A stretch of 64,000 bases of DNA from Sabellastarte sp. h YS-2021 (GCA_964017235.1 OZ024929.1:114313793-114377792), one strand, 5' to 3'. Counted from the stretch's first letter, positions 1-11,139 are shown. Notes: generated by a model from the letters alone, not told the origin. A program made the numbers and translations.

Positions 1-122
1 AATTCTTAAACTAGGTCAAGGTGTGAATATTTGGATCCTATCACGTGACCAAAATGTCTAAATTTATTATTTTTATTTTAATTATAGTTTTCACATTTTT
101 TTATTTAATATTATATAAGAAA

Positions 123-3100
123 CTAGATTGGGCCAACTCGGCGCCAACATATCCCCAGACAGGTCATCACTCACGCCACAGGTTTTGATCGGGAATTTTT
201 TAAAACATAATTACCCATTATTATATGAACTTCAGCACATCAATCTACTCTGTTTATATCTCCCCAAGGAAGATGGTGTATCCCCAGACGCCGAATACAT
301 ACCTCAAATTATATTTTCAATCTTCCTGCAATGATAACTCTAAACCTATTTTCAAAGTATTTAAATGATTGATGATTGAATGTCCATTCTAAAATAATAA
401 TCCCAAAAGAGCATATCTGTTTCTATATTTGTTGACAAATAAAATATTATTTTTAACTCAACTCATCATATTTTTCAATCTTCCTTCAAAGTATTTAAAT
501 GATTGATGATTCAATGTCCATTCTAAAATTCATAATCCCAAAAGCGCATATCTGTTTCTATATTTGTTCACAAATAAAATATTATTTAAAAAAAAATTAT
601 TTATATTATTATTTTATTATATTATTTTTAGAATTTGCAAATTGTTTTCAGTTATTCATTTCCTCTATACCTATATATGTGGTCCATATATATGCAACCT
701 AAATATGTGACACAATCTCAGTTCTGACTCCCCTTTGTGTTATATGTAATGAAGCCCACCACCTCCCACCCCCACCCCTCTCCCCTTCTCCACACCTCTC
801 TCACTATTACACAAGATCTGCAACCCCATTGAGTTCTTTGTTTCTCATCTGATATCACTAAATACCTTTGTTTATTTAGTGTCACTCAATATAGCTGGAG
901 GTCCCAGAGGTGGGTGGGGGGAATCCGGGTGGGGGATGTGGGTTGAGCATAAATGGTAAACAAACAATCTATATAAAAGGGGTACTCAAATACAAAAAGA
1001 ATTGAGAATTTTAAGTATGTGATTATCAACTGAAATGAGTTCATAACTGTAGGAGCTGTGCCAAAATTAACTGAGGCAAGTTGAATAAAACTGGGCTAGT
1101 TGAGGGTTAAAAATCCCCTAGTTTTACTACATAAGGATATAATTTCATTAATATTGGGACTTAAAGCTCACTTAAAGTGTCCATTTTGTCTACTTGAATA
1201 TGTTTAACCAGTTTCATTTTAAAAAGTGAAAAACTCAGCAAGCAGAGGTATAACACACAAAAATAAGTTCTTAAAAGACTAAGATAGCCATAACATTATT
1301 AATATTCAAAATTTAAATAGACAGGCATTTCCTTTTAAAAATTCAAAGATTTCAGCTCTATAACCCACATAGTTTGACAGTTACTGGGCTTTAAAGTGGC
1401 ATAATATCCATAAATTGGGTTTCTGTGGGCATTTTACAATTGTTAAAGAGACCTTAGCAATTAAACTACAGATCTGAAACTTTTTGGGGGACATACATAA
1501 CAAACAAAAATTATATATAATACAGTTTAAGACTTGTCACACTAAGCATTTCCAAATAACAGGGCAAAATACGGAAAAAATGTCAAAAAAGGCACTTGGG
1601 CGAGTGTCTATGGCCCTCATACACAGGTTAAATGTCTACTAAAAACCTTGATTTTCGGCATATGTAAAAAGGACATAATAATGCATTCCCAGATGGGATT
1701 TCAGCTCCATCAATCACATAGTTTAACAGTTACAGGGCTTAAAGGTGGTAAAAAGTCCAAATATTGGGTCATTGTGGGCCTTTTAGAGATCTCGATGTGG
1801 CTTTCAAATTAAAGCTTCAGACTTAAAATTTGTTACATACTAAGATTACACATAGAATATGTATCTAATAAAGTTTGAAACTTCTCAGACTTACCATTTC
1901 CAAGTTACAGAGCAAAATATGTGAAAAATGTCTTAAAAGGGTCACTCAGGTGGGTGTTTAAGGTCCTCATACACAGGTTAAATGTCTACTTGAAGCCTTG
2001 ATTTTTGGCACATGTAAAAAAAACATAATAATGTATTCCCAGATGAGATTTCAGCTCTATCAGTCACATAGTTTAACAGTCACAGGCCTTAAAATTGGCA
2101 AAAAGTCCAAATACTGGGTCTTTATGGGGCCTTCTAGAGACCTAAATGTGGCCTTCAAATTAAAGCTTCAGACTTAAAATTTGTCACATACTAAGATTAC
2201 ACATAGAATATGCATCTAATACAGTTTGAAACTTCTTAGACTTACCATTTCCAAGTTACAGGGAAAAATATGTGAAAAATGTCTAAAAATGGTCACTCGG
2301 GTGGGGATTTATGGTCCTCATACACAGGTTAAATGTCTTCTTAAAGCCTTAATTTTTGGCACATATAAAAATAACATACTAATATCTTCTCAGATAGGAT
2401 TTGAGCTCTATCAGTCACATAGTTTGACAGTCACAGGGCTTAAAAGTAGCAAAAAGTCCAAATATTGGGTCTTTGGGAGCCTTTTAGAGACCTCAATTTG
2501 ACCTTCAAAATTAAAGCTTCAGACTTAAAATCTGTTACATACTAAGATTACACACAGAATATATATCTAATACAGTTTGAAACTTCTCAGACTTACCATT
2601 TCCAAGTTACAGGGAAAAATATGTGAAAAATGTCTTATAAGGGTCACTCGGGTGGGTGTTTATGGTCCTGATACACAGGTTAACTGTCCATTAAAGGCCT
2701 AAATGTTGGGGCACATATAAGAAAACACATAGATATATTCCCAGATGATATTTAACTTAGATGAGAGACATAGTTTGAAAGCTACAGTGCTTGAAAGTGG
2801 CAAAAAGTGCATAAATTGGGTCTCTGTGGGCACTTTTGAGACCTTAAGTTGACCCCTTTGGGTAAACCTACAGCCCTAAAATTTTCTACAGACAAGGATT
2901 ACATATCAAAGTTATACCTAGCGCAGTTTGAGACTCATCAGAATTATCACTTCCAAATTATAGGGCAAAATATGTGTAAAGTATAGCAAAAAATCCCTAA
3001 GTGGGGGTATTTATGGGCCTCAAACACAATTTTCTCCTCAACTTAAAGTCATGATTTTCGGCACATGTACTAAGAACATATTAATGTGTTGTCAGGTAAA

Positions 3101-3383
3101 ATTTCAGCCAGCTGAGCATCATAGTTTGTGACCTACAGGGCTCTAAGTGGCCAAAAGTGCAATTTCTGACCTTAAGGTGGCCATAAGTTCTTTTTTACTG
3201 GGAGTTTAAGGTCACCTTAACATAGGGATCTTCCTTTGGGCACCCTTAACATGTGTACCAAGTTTGAAAAAAAAATATTAATTTGTTTTTGAGTTATCGC
3301 GTCCACAAGGAAATTTCTACGGTGGCGGCGGCGGCGCGACGGACCTGAATTCAATATATCCCCGACTTTCGTCTGGGGATATA
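123..3383 (-). mobile_element. Helitron-like non-autonomous element, family C, copy 1
   Basis: Read on the minus strand the element starts near 3383 with ATATCCCCAGAC (3371-3382), which is repeated as its perfect 12-bp inverted complement at 149-160. It ends in CTAG (126-123) followed by host T. A GC-rich CCGCCGCCGCCACC tract lies just inside the 5' end (about 3320-3345), as in element B. The body is a ~350-bp satellite. No protein is encoded. The pre-terminal hairpin is weaker than in families A, B and E. Assignment to the Helitron/Helentron (HINE) group is inferred from architecture. Confidence 0.65.
1130..3290 (-). repeat. Satellite epsilon, ~350-bp tandem unit inside element C
   Basis: Five or more diverged units. 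The phrase CTCTATCAGTCACATAG and its variants recur at about 1702, 2052 and 2403, giving a 350-352 bp period. Each unit also has a conserved TTACCATTTCCAAGTTACAG segment and a TCCTCATACACAGGTTAAAT segment. The longest ORF, near 2226-2501, is a by-product of the repeat. Confidence 0.8.
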
Positions 3384-3391
3384 ATAAGTCA

Positions 3392-4103
3392 ATGCATGTC
3401 TGTTTCAGATTATGAACGAAAAAGCCACTTTAAAATCTGAAATTTTCATTGAAATTGTTATATCCTGTGCAAACAAGTACAGGGAGGTATGCTTCTGACA
3501 ATCTCTCACTTGACAATGAAAACCTTCTGCTTGTTGCTGCCTTTTATACTCCAATTGCGAGCTGTAGTTCTGGTCACATGATGGGATCCAAATATTTACT
3601 GGTGACCTAGTTTTAGATTTGTTGATTGGTCGACACTTATCCTCTTTTTACTCAGAAATTACAAAGAGCTCCAGATACAAATAGCTTAACTTCTTTTCTA
3701 ATTGCTCTGGTGAAATATGCTGAGAATTTATGTATTATGTGACTAAATAACACCTTTTTAAGGTTTCTCAATTATTTAAAGCATACATGTAAACCTTTAC
3801 TATCTCTTAACTTCAAGATTATGATCACTTGCATAGTTTTTCGTTAATCCTGACATAATTTTTTGGTCATATTTTCACTTCACATCATGCTGCAACTTTA
3901 CTTTTAGTTATTTTAAATTTAGTTTCCAGGTTTTGGCTTTAATATTAAACAAAAAATACATCAATGTATATGTCTGCTTCAGATTATGAGCTAAAAAGTC
4001 ATTTAAAATTTCCAATTATAATGTTATAACCTGTGGAAGGAAGCAGAGAGAGATGTACTTGTAACAATCTGTCACAGGACAATGAAAACCTTCTGTTTGT
4101 TGT
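3392..4103. repeat. Diverged ~150-bp direct repeat in otherwise unique DNA
   Basis: The block at 3392-3540 (TGTTTCAGATTATGA ... GACAATGAAAACCTTCTGC) recurs at 3961-4103 (TGCTTCAGATTATGA ... GACAATGAAAACCTTCTGT). The sequence between the copies and on to 4385 shows no coding potential and no other recognisable feature. Confidence 0.6.
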
Positions 4104-4439
4104 ATAATTAAGTATAAATTGTGACACTCTATCAATACAATTAGTGAAGTAGCTAATGTTTACAAATATCTAAGGTCAAATTTAAATAAAACATACCGGG
4201 TATAAGGAATTCCAAAGATAAAAAGTGCAATTAAAGATGTATCTGAAACTGACAGGTTTACATTTCCCTGTGATTTGGTATTTTCCAATCTACACCACAC
4301 ACAAAAAAAAATCCAAGTGAGACGAACAATGTAACACAGTTTTATCTTCTGCTAAGTACTTTTATAAGTACTTTGCCTAAAAAAACAAGACCACTGCCGC
4401 GGTGTGTATCTCCCGCCGAGCATTAAACGGGAAGAAATA

Positions 4440-5330
4440 CCTTTTCCGAGATATTCACAATGATTTTATAAGTCAAGGTCACTACAGCAAGGGCAATGGT
4501 CAAATCAAGGTCAGACCATGACATCGCACACCTACACCCCCTAACCAATGTCCCTACCAAGTATCAACTTCGTACACCTTACAGTTTCCAAGATATAGCC
4601 CAGACAAGATTTTATAGGCCGAGGTCACTACAGCAAGGTCAAAGGTCAAATCAAGGTCAGACCATGATGTCGCACACCTTCACCCCCTAACCAATGTCCC
4701 TATCAAGTATCAACTTCGTACACCTTACAGTTTCCAAGATATAGCCCAGACAAGATTTTATAGGCCGAGGTCACTACAGCAAGGTCAAAGGTCAAATCAA
4801 GGTCAGACCATGATGTTGCACACCTTCACCCCCTAACCAATGTCCCTACCAAGTATCAACTTCCTACACCTTACAGTTTCCGAGATATTGCACGGACAAG
4901 ATTTTTTAGGTCAAGGTCGCTACAGCAAGGTCAAAGATCAAATGAAGGTCAAACCATGACGTTGCACACCTGCACCCACTAACCAATGTCCCTACCATGT
5001 ATCAACTTCCTACACCTTACGGTTTCGGAGATATAGCCCAGACAAGATTTTATAGGTCAAGGTCACTACAGCAAGGTCAAAGGTCAAATCAAGGTCAGAC
5101 CATGACGTTGCACACCTACACCCCCTAACCAATGTCCCTTCCAAGTATCAACTTTCTACACCTTACGGTTTCTGAGATATAGCCCAGACAAGATTTTATA
5201 GGTCAAGGTCACTACGGCCAGGTCAAGGGTCAAATCAAGGTCAGACGATGACGTTGCACACCTACATCCCCTAACCAATGTCCCTACCAAGTATCAACTT
5301 CCTACACCTTACCGAGATATAGCCCGAAAA
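4440..5330 (-). repeat. Satellite alpha, ~146-bp units rich in AGGTCA
   Basis: Six units. TCACTACAGCAAGGTCAAAG recurs about every 146-147 bp (about 4623, 4770, 4916, 5063, 5208). Each unit has four or five AGGTCA hexamers, including TCAAGGTCA and AAAGGTCA. Read on the other strand it is the same monomer as the arrays at 28.1, 34.4 and 35.7 kb (ATCTCGGAAACC ... GTGTAGGAAG ... TGCAACGTCATGG). ORFs here, such as 4496-4690, are repeat artefacts. Confidence 0.85.
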
Positions 5331-5339
5331 ACTAGATGA

Positions 5340-6150
5340 ATGACTTATTTGAGAAAAATTGGCTATCTGCAATACTTTTAGAGATAATTTGCATTTACTC
5401 ATTTTGAGTAGGTGAGTAATTAGCTACGGGTCTGAAACTTCACCAAGTGAAAGCTCTCCAAAAGTAGGTGAATGAGTTATTTGACAAAAATTGGTTATCT
5501 GCAATACTTTGAGATAATTCGACTGACCATGTAGCTGTGGAGAAAGTAGCTGAACAACATATTGCAACAAAATACTGTAAATGCAATAGTTTGAGAGTTA
5601 TAAGCCATATAATTACATTAAGTAAAAGTGCTATTACTCACTCAAAAGTAGGCCAAAGTTCACCAATCCCCTTAGCATAGGACATTGTTGTACCACCCTC
5701 TGTGTCAAAAATTCGCTTGAAATTGCTCTATCTCTCACGGTTTGCGAGATATTTGTGATTTTTCACATTTTCACTAAAAGTAGCAATAAAGTAGCCATTA
5801 CTCACTTGTACATTGAGCAACAGTTGTGAAACTTCAATATGTTACAGTTCACAAAAAAGTAGATGAACAACATATTTGAGAAAAATTGTGTAGCTGCAAT
5901 ACTTTTGAAGATATAAGCCATTTACTCTTATGGTTATCATTAAAAATTGACAAAGTAGCTATTACTCACTTAGCTATGGAGATACACTTCCAAATTACTG
6001 ACCATGTTGTAGCTGTGGAGAAAGTAGCTGAACAACATATTGCAACAAAATAGTCTAAATGCAATAGTTTGAGTTATAAGCCATATAATTATATTAGGTA
6101 AAAGTGCTATTACTCACTCAAAAGTAGGCCAAAGTTCACCGAACCAAAAA
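5340..6150 (-). repeat. Satellite beta, ~155-bp units, minus orientation
   Basis: Units built around GAGTAAATGGCTTATA, TATTGCAG/ATTTA, ATATGTTGTTCAGCTAC and GAGTAATAGCTACTTT (here in reverse complement). The same monomer family appears in element A (22.8 and 37.3-39.3 kb) and in F copy 2 (30.7-32.2 kb). Confidence 0.75.
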
Positions 6151-6464
6151 CATTTCGAAGAGCGTAAAAATTCATTAGGACAAGTAATTTTTAAAAAAAT
6201 GTGTAACTGTAGTAGTTTCAGAGAAAACTGCGTGACCCACAAACGCACGGACGCACACACATGGTGCAAATTATAATCGCCTGGGCGGGAGATAATAAAT
6301 GACCATCTAACCACTGGTGAACCCTATCCCCCCTGCTGTCTATTGTTTTAAATGTCATGGTAGAATGACGTTTGCTATGGATGTCCTGTTCGCTACGAGA
6401 TTAAGTTTCTAAACCACGGAAAAGTGATGGAAACGGAAAAGTAGTTTACTTATTTATTTTGTAT

Positions 6465-7439
6465 CTAAGTGTAAATATTCTTTTCCTTTCCTGAAATGCC
6501 ACGTTTTCCAAGCCAAAACTTAAAATCCTGTTTGATGTCATTCCAACAATGCAAACAATAACATTTTTCGATACTTTTTCTATTGCATTTGTAATTCCTC
6601 TTTCCTTATCTGTTACGACTACTAACTCAGTCTAACTGTGTCTTTTCTAAATTTGGTAATTTTAACAATAAATGGTGCCAAAATCTTTCGTGAACAGATT
6701 GAAATTTCTTTTTATGTATCATAAAGGCTACAGGAATTACTGGGTCTTTGTCGAATAGAGTATGACGGAAAACTAAAGGGGTGAGATAAAAATTCCCTAA
6801 ATTAAATGCTGTGTCATATCCACAATACAGTTGCATATCATTTTCAGTTTGCTTCAGTTGCAGTAGTTTGTTCAGCTGGGAAAGTAATTCTTTATTGCCA
6901 AAGAAACAGGTTAAATCAAGAAAACAAATCACCTCAAAGACATAGCTCTCTAATTCATTTGATATTACAAGTAAATTGTAATAATCATCATGTGATAACT
7001 TAGCATTCTTTCGTGCAATGAATTTATTGTTCCTAACTTGCTTAATATTCCTAGGCTTTAAAACAGCTTGTTGCTCATTTGGACACTCATTCTTAACAAG
7101 ATCTTGATAAGTAGTAATGTTGTCATCCTGGGGTTTAGGTCTCGTGTCTGCTATAACTGATGGGCAAGTCCTTTTGTAATTTCTGTTATTGAATACACTA
7201 TCGCCATGTGGTCTTGGCTGAAATTCAGTGTGGTCCCCAATGTATTGAATAAGTACAACATGAGGGTTGTGTAAAAACCACCAGGCATGTCTTTGAAATG
7301 TACTTCCTTTGTATAGCTTTTTGTATGACTTCACAAGAATTAGCTCAGAGTTAACCTGTGACTTTGTTGTCCCATTATCCACACCCCATTGATATTGATC
7401 AGCACGCCAATCATGCACTTTTGCTGAATCCCCCCCCAT
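6465..7439 (-). pseudogene. MULE-type transposase remnant, frameshifted
   Basis: An open stretch of 270 codons (7439-6627) has an N-terminal block WRADQYQWG ... FQRHAWWFLHNPHVVLIQY and, at residues 208-226, YDTAFNLGNFY followed by VFRHTLF and PVIPVAFMIH. This is the region of the first catalytic Asp (D209) in MULE-like transposases found in many marine invertebrates. After its stop, homology continues in a second frame (VVVTDKERGITNAIEKV, second-Asp region) and then in a third (HCWNDIKQDFKFWLGKRG) until a stop at 6465. So there are at least two frameshifts, and the rest of the DDE domain is missing. The nominal start lies in a run of eight C/G and is probably not the native one. Family assignment is from memory of motifs. 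Confidence 0.6.
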
Positions 7440-7797
7440 AGCCTTGGATTTCCCAGTGTTTTTTAATTGGGCGATCTTTTTCCGTGGATTTGGTCCACGA
7501 GTATCTTACTTATGCAAAATTTCCAGTTTAATTATCTATCTACGACTATTCTCCACATAATAATGAACAATTTGGTGGTTGTCCTATTGAAATCAAGCAA
7601 ATATTGAGCATTTTACAAGGATTTTAACATAGCCTTGGATTTACCAATGTTTTTTAATTGGGCGATTTTTTCCATGGATGTTGGTGATGAATATTTTACT
7701 TTTAAGCTATCTTATGCAAAGTTGCAAGTTATGTTACCTATAACGAGTATTCACCACATAATAATGAACAATTTGGTGGTTGTCCTAACTGTTAATT
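7435..7797. repeat. Tandem direct duplication, ~190-bp period
   Basis: CATAGCCTTGGATTT ... TTTTTTAATTGGGCGAT ... CACATAATAATGAACAATTTGGTGGTTGTCC occurs at about 7437-7593 and again at about 7628-7785 (long blocks abbreviated). It abuts the 5' end of the MULE remnant. A shorter echo (CCTAACTGTTAATTG) recurs at 7784 and 7866. Confidence 0.75.
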
Positions 7798-8571
7798 GTA
7801 ATCAGGGTATGTCAATCTGTATTCTATAATCTACCTATACATATATGTTATTTGAAGTGTGCACCCTAACTGTTAATTGCCATCGGGGTATGTCTGTCTT
7901 TATTTCTTTAATCCTCCTTCCGCCTTTAATTGATTAAAGAAAATTTTCTGTATCGCCCAACGGAAATTCCGAACTTTAGAAACAACCATCTTATATTTCG
8001 TAAAAATTAATGAAATATTGCCAGGAAACCTAATGTGACCTTACCTTTTCAAATATATGTGTATATCAGATGTTAAATTTTGTTGTTGTTGTTTTTGGGT
8101 GTGGGTTGTTGGGCGCGAGTTGTTTTGGTCGTGACTTGACGGTAATTCCATGAAGTGCTAGAGGTATATGAGCAAGTCGCCGACAAACAACTCGCAGACA
8201 GCAACTCACCGACAATTTTTATCCGTTTGAATCAGAGTTTGAGAATAAAATATTTTTGCCAGGTGAAACCGTGACCTCATACATTCTCATGAATATTAAT
8301 GAATTGAGTGTACATAGCCATGAGTTCTGTAGTTTAAAGTATGTAATATTCGTCTATGCTGCTACTTTATAAAATATTCAAGGAAATGCCAGGGGAAATC
8401 TGTGACCTCACATCTTCTCATGAATATTAATGACTTGGGTGCTATGGCCATGAGTTCGGTAGTTTAAAGTACTATTCTTCGTCTATGCTTCTATTTTATA
8501 AAATATTCAAGGAAATGCCAGGGGAAATCTGTAACCTCACATCTTCTCAGGTGCATTGGCCGTGAGTTCTG

Positions 8572-9017
8572 TAGTGGTAGTGGACCAGTTCACGCCCGCG
8601 TACCTATTCACGCCCACCCCCTAATTTCTTCAAAACAATCACAGTTACTGGTTGGCCAGTGAAGTTCGTCACCCCAGTGAAGTTTGTCACCTGCCGTAAA
8701 AACGCTCAAGGACAGGCAATATTCACATTTAAATAAATAGAATAGCTTCTTTCAACAGTAAGGTTTACTTATGTGCCATAATTGGACAGTAAAAACTTGT
8801 CAAAATATTGCTATAAAATGCAGGTGACGAATTTCACTGGGGTGACGAACTTCATTGGCTGCATGAGCAGTACACAATAAATTACCAATGTGTATGATCA
8901 ATTTGATAATTATCTATGTCGTGGTAAACAGCTTTTCTGTGCAAAATCACAAATCTTTGAGAAAATTGAGGTTGGGCGTGAATAGGTACACGGGTGTGAA
9001 CTGGTCCACCACCACTA
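8572..9017. mobile_element. MITE, TAGTGG-TGGACC family, copy 1
   Basis: Terminal inverted repeats of ~40 bp: TAGTGGACCAGTTCACGCCC at the left and GGGTGTGAACTGGTCCACCA at the right, with ACCTATTCACGCCCA and its complement TGGGCGTGAATAGGT inside. A second, shorter copy lies at 21213-21433. Comparison shows that this copy holds an extra 223-bp insertion (8648-8870). The host 125-bp repeat resumes cleanly on the right (GTAGTTTAAATT), so this is an insertion. Confidence 0.75.
8648..8870. mobile_element. MITE nested in a MITE, TA target site
   Basis: Inverted arms of ~40 bp: GCCAGTGAAGTTCGTCACCC ... TTTGTCACCTGC at the left and GCAGGTGACGAATTTCACTG ... GAACTTCATTGGC at the right. It is flanked by TA on both sides (8646-8647 and 8871-8872). 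The copy of the host MITE at 21213 has a single uninterrupted CACAGTTAAACAATAAATTA there, which gives the empty site. A TA duplication points to Tc1/mariner-type mobilisation (inference). Confidence 0.75.
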
Positions 9018-9397
9018 CAGTAGTTTAAATTATTTAATCTTCGTCCATGCTTCTATTTCATAAAATATTGCATTTCTTGCTATTCCTTCGATGCCACCCC
9101 TCGATATCGTTATTTGTCGGCGAGTTGATGTTTGCGAGCTGTTTTGTCGGTGACTCGCACGTAATTCAGTGATAGCTACCTGAATTATCGCTCAAACCTT
9201 TCCCTATATTTTCCTTCTTTGTCAAAGACATTCACTAATTATTAAAAGGAAGAGCTATTTATTATTTTTATTTGTTATACAAAACCATGAAAACAATATC
9301 TTGTTCTTAAAAACAGGAAAACATACAATACACTGTCCATCCCATGTGCAACATGGAACAACTGGAAAAATGTTGCACACTACAACCGTGAAAATAG

Positions 9398-9879
9398 TAG
9401 GCGTATTTCACAACCGTAATCCATCGAATCTAGATTCAGATTTGGATTCTTTGGATTAGCTAGATTTGTGAAATACAATTTTCTGCAGATCTGAATCCAA
9501 AATGAAAACATAACATAAACCAACATAAATATCATATATTAATATAAATTAATATGCAGTAACATAATATTATCATATTACAGTATAATAAAAATTTCCC
9601 AAACATTAAAATTTCCAGCCACATGTTGCCACCATTATTTTACAAAGAATTTTGGGTAATCCAATGAATCTGGGGCCGTATTCACGAAAGGTCTTAGCCA
9701 AGTCTTAGGCTTAACTTTTGTACAAAAATACAACCAACTTAAGCCTGAGACTTGGCTAAGACCTTTCGTGAATACGGCCCCCGATTCATAATCCAGATTC
9801 AGATTCAAGTCACAACACAAGCGAATCTGTTGATCTGAGGAATCTAGATTCGACGGATTACGGTTGTGAAATACGACTA
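9398..9879. mobile_element. MITE with ~37-bp terminal inverted repeats
   Basis: The left arm begins TAGGCGTATTTCACAACCGT and the right arm is its complement (ACGGTTGTGAAATACGACTA). The arms continue through AATCTAGATTC with few mismatches. Internal GAATCTAGATTC-like palindromes are common. It encloses another inverted-repeat element at 9672-9781. The apparent 112-codon minus ORF (9973-9635) merely reads across both repeats. Confidence 0.7.
9672..9781. mobile_element. 110-bp foldback MITE nested in 9398-9879
   Basis: Nearly perfect ~45-bp arms: GGGGCCGTATTCACGAAAGG ... AAGTCTTAGGCTTAA and its inverted complement ending CCTTTCGTGAATACGGCCCC, with a ~20-bp AT-rich loop. It breaks an otherwise continuous run of GAATC-rich sequence in the host MITE. 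Confidence 0.75.
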
Positions 9880-9949
9880 ATGCAGCATTCTTACTGGCCG
9901 TAAACATGACTTCACAGCCTGTAAATTGGTCAAGATTGGTCTCACATGT

Positions 9950-10780
9950 GGTAAGAAAACCAGGAACCCCCATGACCTCACTGCTGTGTGATAAAAATGT
10001 TATATCTCATTTTTTCTATAAAGAGAAGTTTTCAGTGTAAACTTGCTTCAAACCAGTTATTTGAGCATGACAGCATTTGAGAAACAAATTCAATTACTTA
10101 GTTTTGACAAATAAGTTTGAATTTATCTTTTTTTTATTTAAGAAACGTTTGACTTCAAGATGTTTTTTTTCAATTATCAGGAATTGCATTAATCAAAATA
10201 TAATTATAAATTATAAAAATTATATTTGGGTGCATCAGTTTTGTTGTTGCTATAAATTAATAAAGAGAATGGGCAAAAATGTACAAGTACATACACACAT
10301 AATTTTTATCATCTTTATAATCTTAAGTTTAAAATAGTCTTTGCTTTACAAATACCTAAATGTTCAAAAACTATTTCAATAATAGTTCTTTCAAAAAGTT
10401 AGACTTAATGACTATATCTCCCTCTAGAAATAGAATTTTTAAGTAATGATCACTAGTCATTCATTTCCCAACATTCAACCTGTTTTCTGTTCAATAACAT
10501 GACTAAGATTTCTTGTCGGAAAACCTAACTTGATTTAGTCTTGATTTTTTATGAAGTATCACTACTTTTTCCAGTTAGAAATCCAGCTTTGAAATAGATT
10601 TAAAATTGTGTCAGTGTTAATTTTTTAACCAAAAATCACCATGATTTCTGGTCAAACTATCACTACTTTTTCATGTCAGAAAACTAACTTAGCTGTAGTA
10701 TAGTTGATAATGTGGATTTCAACATCAGGATCTTTTTTCAACTCTAAATCAACGACATTTCAAGGTGTGTACCTGCTGGG
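9950..10780 (+). mobile_element. 3' part of a CCCAGCAGG-ended element
   Basis: About 830 bp from AGAAAACCAGGAAC to the terminal CCTGCTGGG. It matches 18308-19308, the end of the element at 16573-19308, at roughly 85-90 %. It provides the empty site for the SINE inserted at 18378. The left end of this copy was not found. The 86-codon ORF at 10077 is also open in part in the other copy, but it is AT-rich low complexity with no recognisable domain. Confidence 0.6.
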
Positions 10781-10871
10781 AAATGTTTTAATTAACAAAT
10801 TTATTTAACCATCAAAAGAACAATTATACAATCAACTGAGGTACTATAAATAGTTCACACAATAATACAAT

Positions 10872-11121
10872 TTATTTACTTATTTATTTACTTCATTTAT
10901 TTGGGGTTTTATGTCGCTTTCAACACTGTACAGGTCAAATCACGACGGGTAGTTGGAAGGGCAGAGGAAACCAGTACATAAAGTTCGTCAGGGATTTGTA
11001 CTGTAAACTGCCAACCAATGGCAAGCAACTACCAGCTTTCTCACTTGAGGCCATGACGGGGAGCGAACCCCGACCTCAGAGGTGGGAGGCGAGAGTGTTA
11101 CCACTCTGCCACCATGGCCCC
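10872..11121 (-). mobile_element. tRNA-derived SINE, type 2, with 18-bp TSD
   Basis: Read on the minus strand it starts GGGGCCATGGTGGCAGAGTG (A-box-like TGGCAGAGTGGTAACACTC) with a B box GGTTCGCTCCC about 50 bp further on, and ends in GCGACATAAAACCCCAAAT plus an AAATAAAT tail. It is flanked by perfect duplications TTCACACAATAATACAAT at 10854-10871 and 11122-11139. A second copy lies at 59902-60143. The conserved tail near the 3' end resembles the shared 3' domains of metazoan SINE superfamilies (V/Meta type); I cannot say which. Confidence 0.85.
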
Positions 11122-11139
11122 TTCACACAATAATACAAT

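Larger units (their letters stand above)
1..3622. mobile_element. Outer inverted-repeat pair flanking element C
   Basis: The first ~50 bases of the window (AAACTAGGTCA ... ATTTGGATCC ... CACGTGACC) reappear in reverse complement at about 3574-3622 (GGTCACATGATGGGATCC ... TGACCTAG). Element C and ~190 bp of other sequence lie between them. The arms are roughly 80-85 % alike. This is either an older inverted-repeat element that received element C, or the two ends of one composite. The left arm may extend beyond the window, so the left boundary is unknown. Confidence 0.4.
4386..6293 (-). mobile_element. Helitron-like element, family F, copy 1 (complete)
   Basis: On the minus strand it begins at 6293 with ATCTCCCGCC (6293-6284). 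The matching inverted copy GGCGGGAGAT lies at 4417-4408, followed by a 5-bp-stem hairpin (ACCGC/GTGGT, one wobble) and a CTTG end (4389-4386) before host T. From the 5' end the body is a beta satellite array (about 6150-5340) and then an alpha array (about 5330-4440). A second copy at 30551 has the same 5' end but a different satellite content. No protein is encoded. Confidence 0.7.
8100..9172. mobile_element. Inverted-repeat element with internal ~125-bp tandem repeats
   Basis: The block at 8168-8214 (CGCCGACAAACAACTCGCAG ... CAACTCACCGACAA) is inverted at about 9114-9165 (TTGTCGGCGAGTTG ... GCGAGCTGTTTTGTCGGTGA). A further related arm starts near 8100. Between them lie ~125-bp direct repeats containing TCTCATGAATATTAATGA and GCCATGAGTTC, interrupted by the nested element at 8572-9017. 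The same 125-bp unit occurs at 35.15-35.40 kb. No protein is encoded. Confidence 0.5.

Noticed and set aside
4496..4690. Small ORF HLHPLTNVPTKYQLRTPY
   Set aside because: Alpha satellite; the same phrase repeats in every unit.
5340..6150. CRISPR-like regular spacing of repeats
   Set aside because: Units are ~155 bp contiguous satellites without unique spacers, and the genome is eukaryotic.
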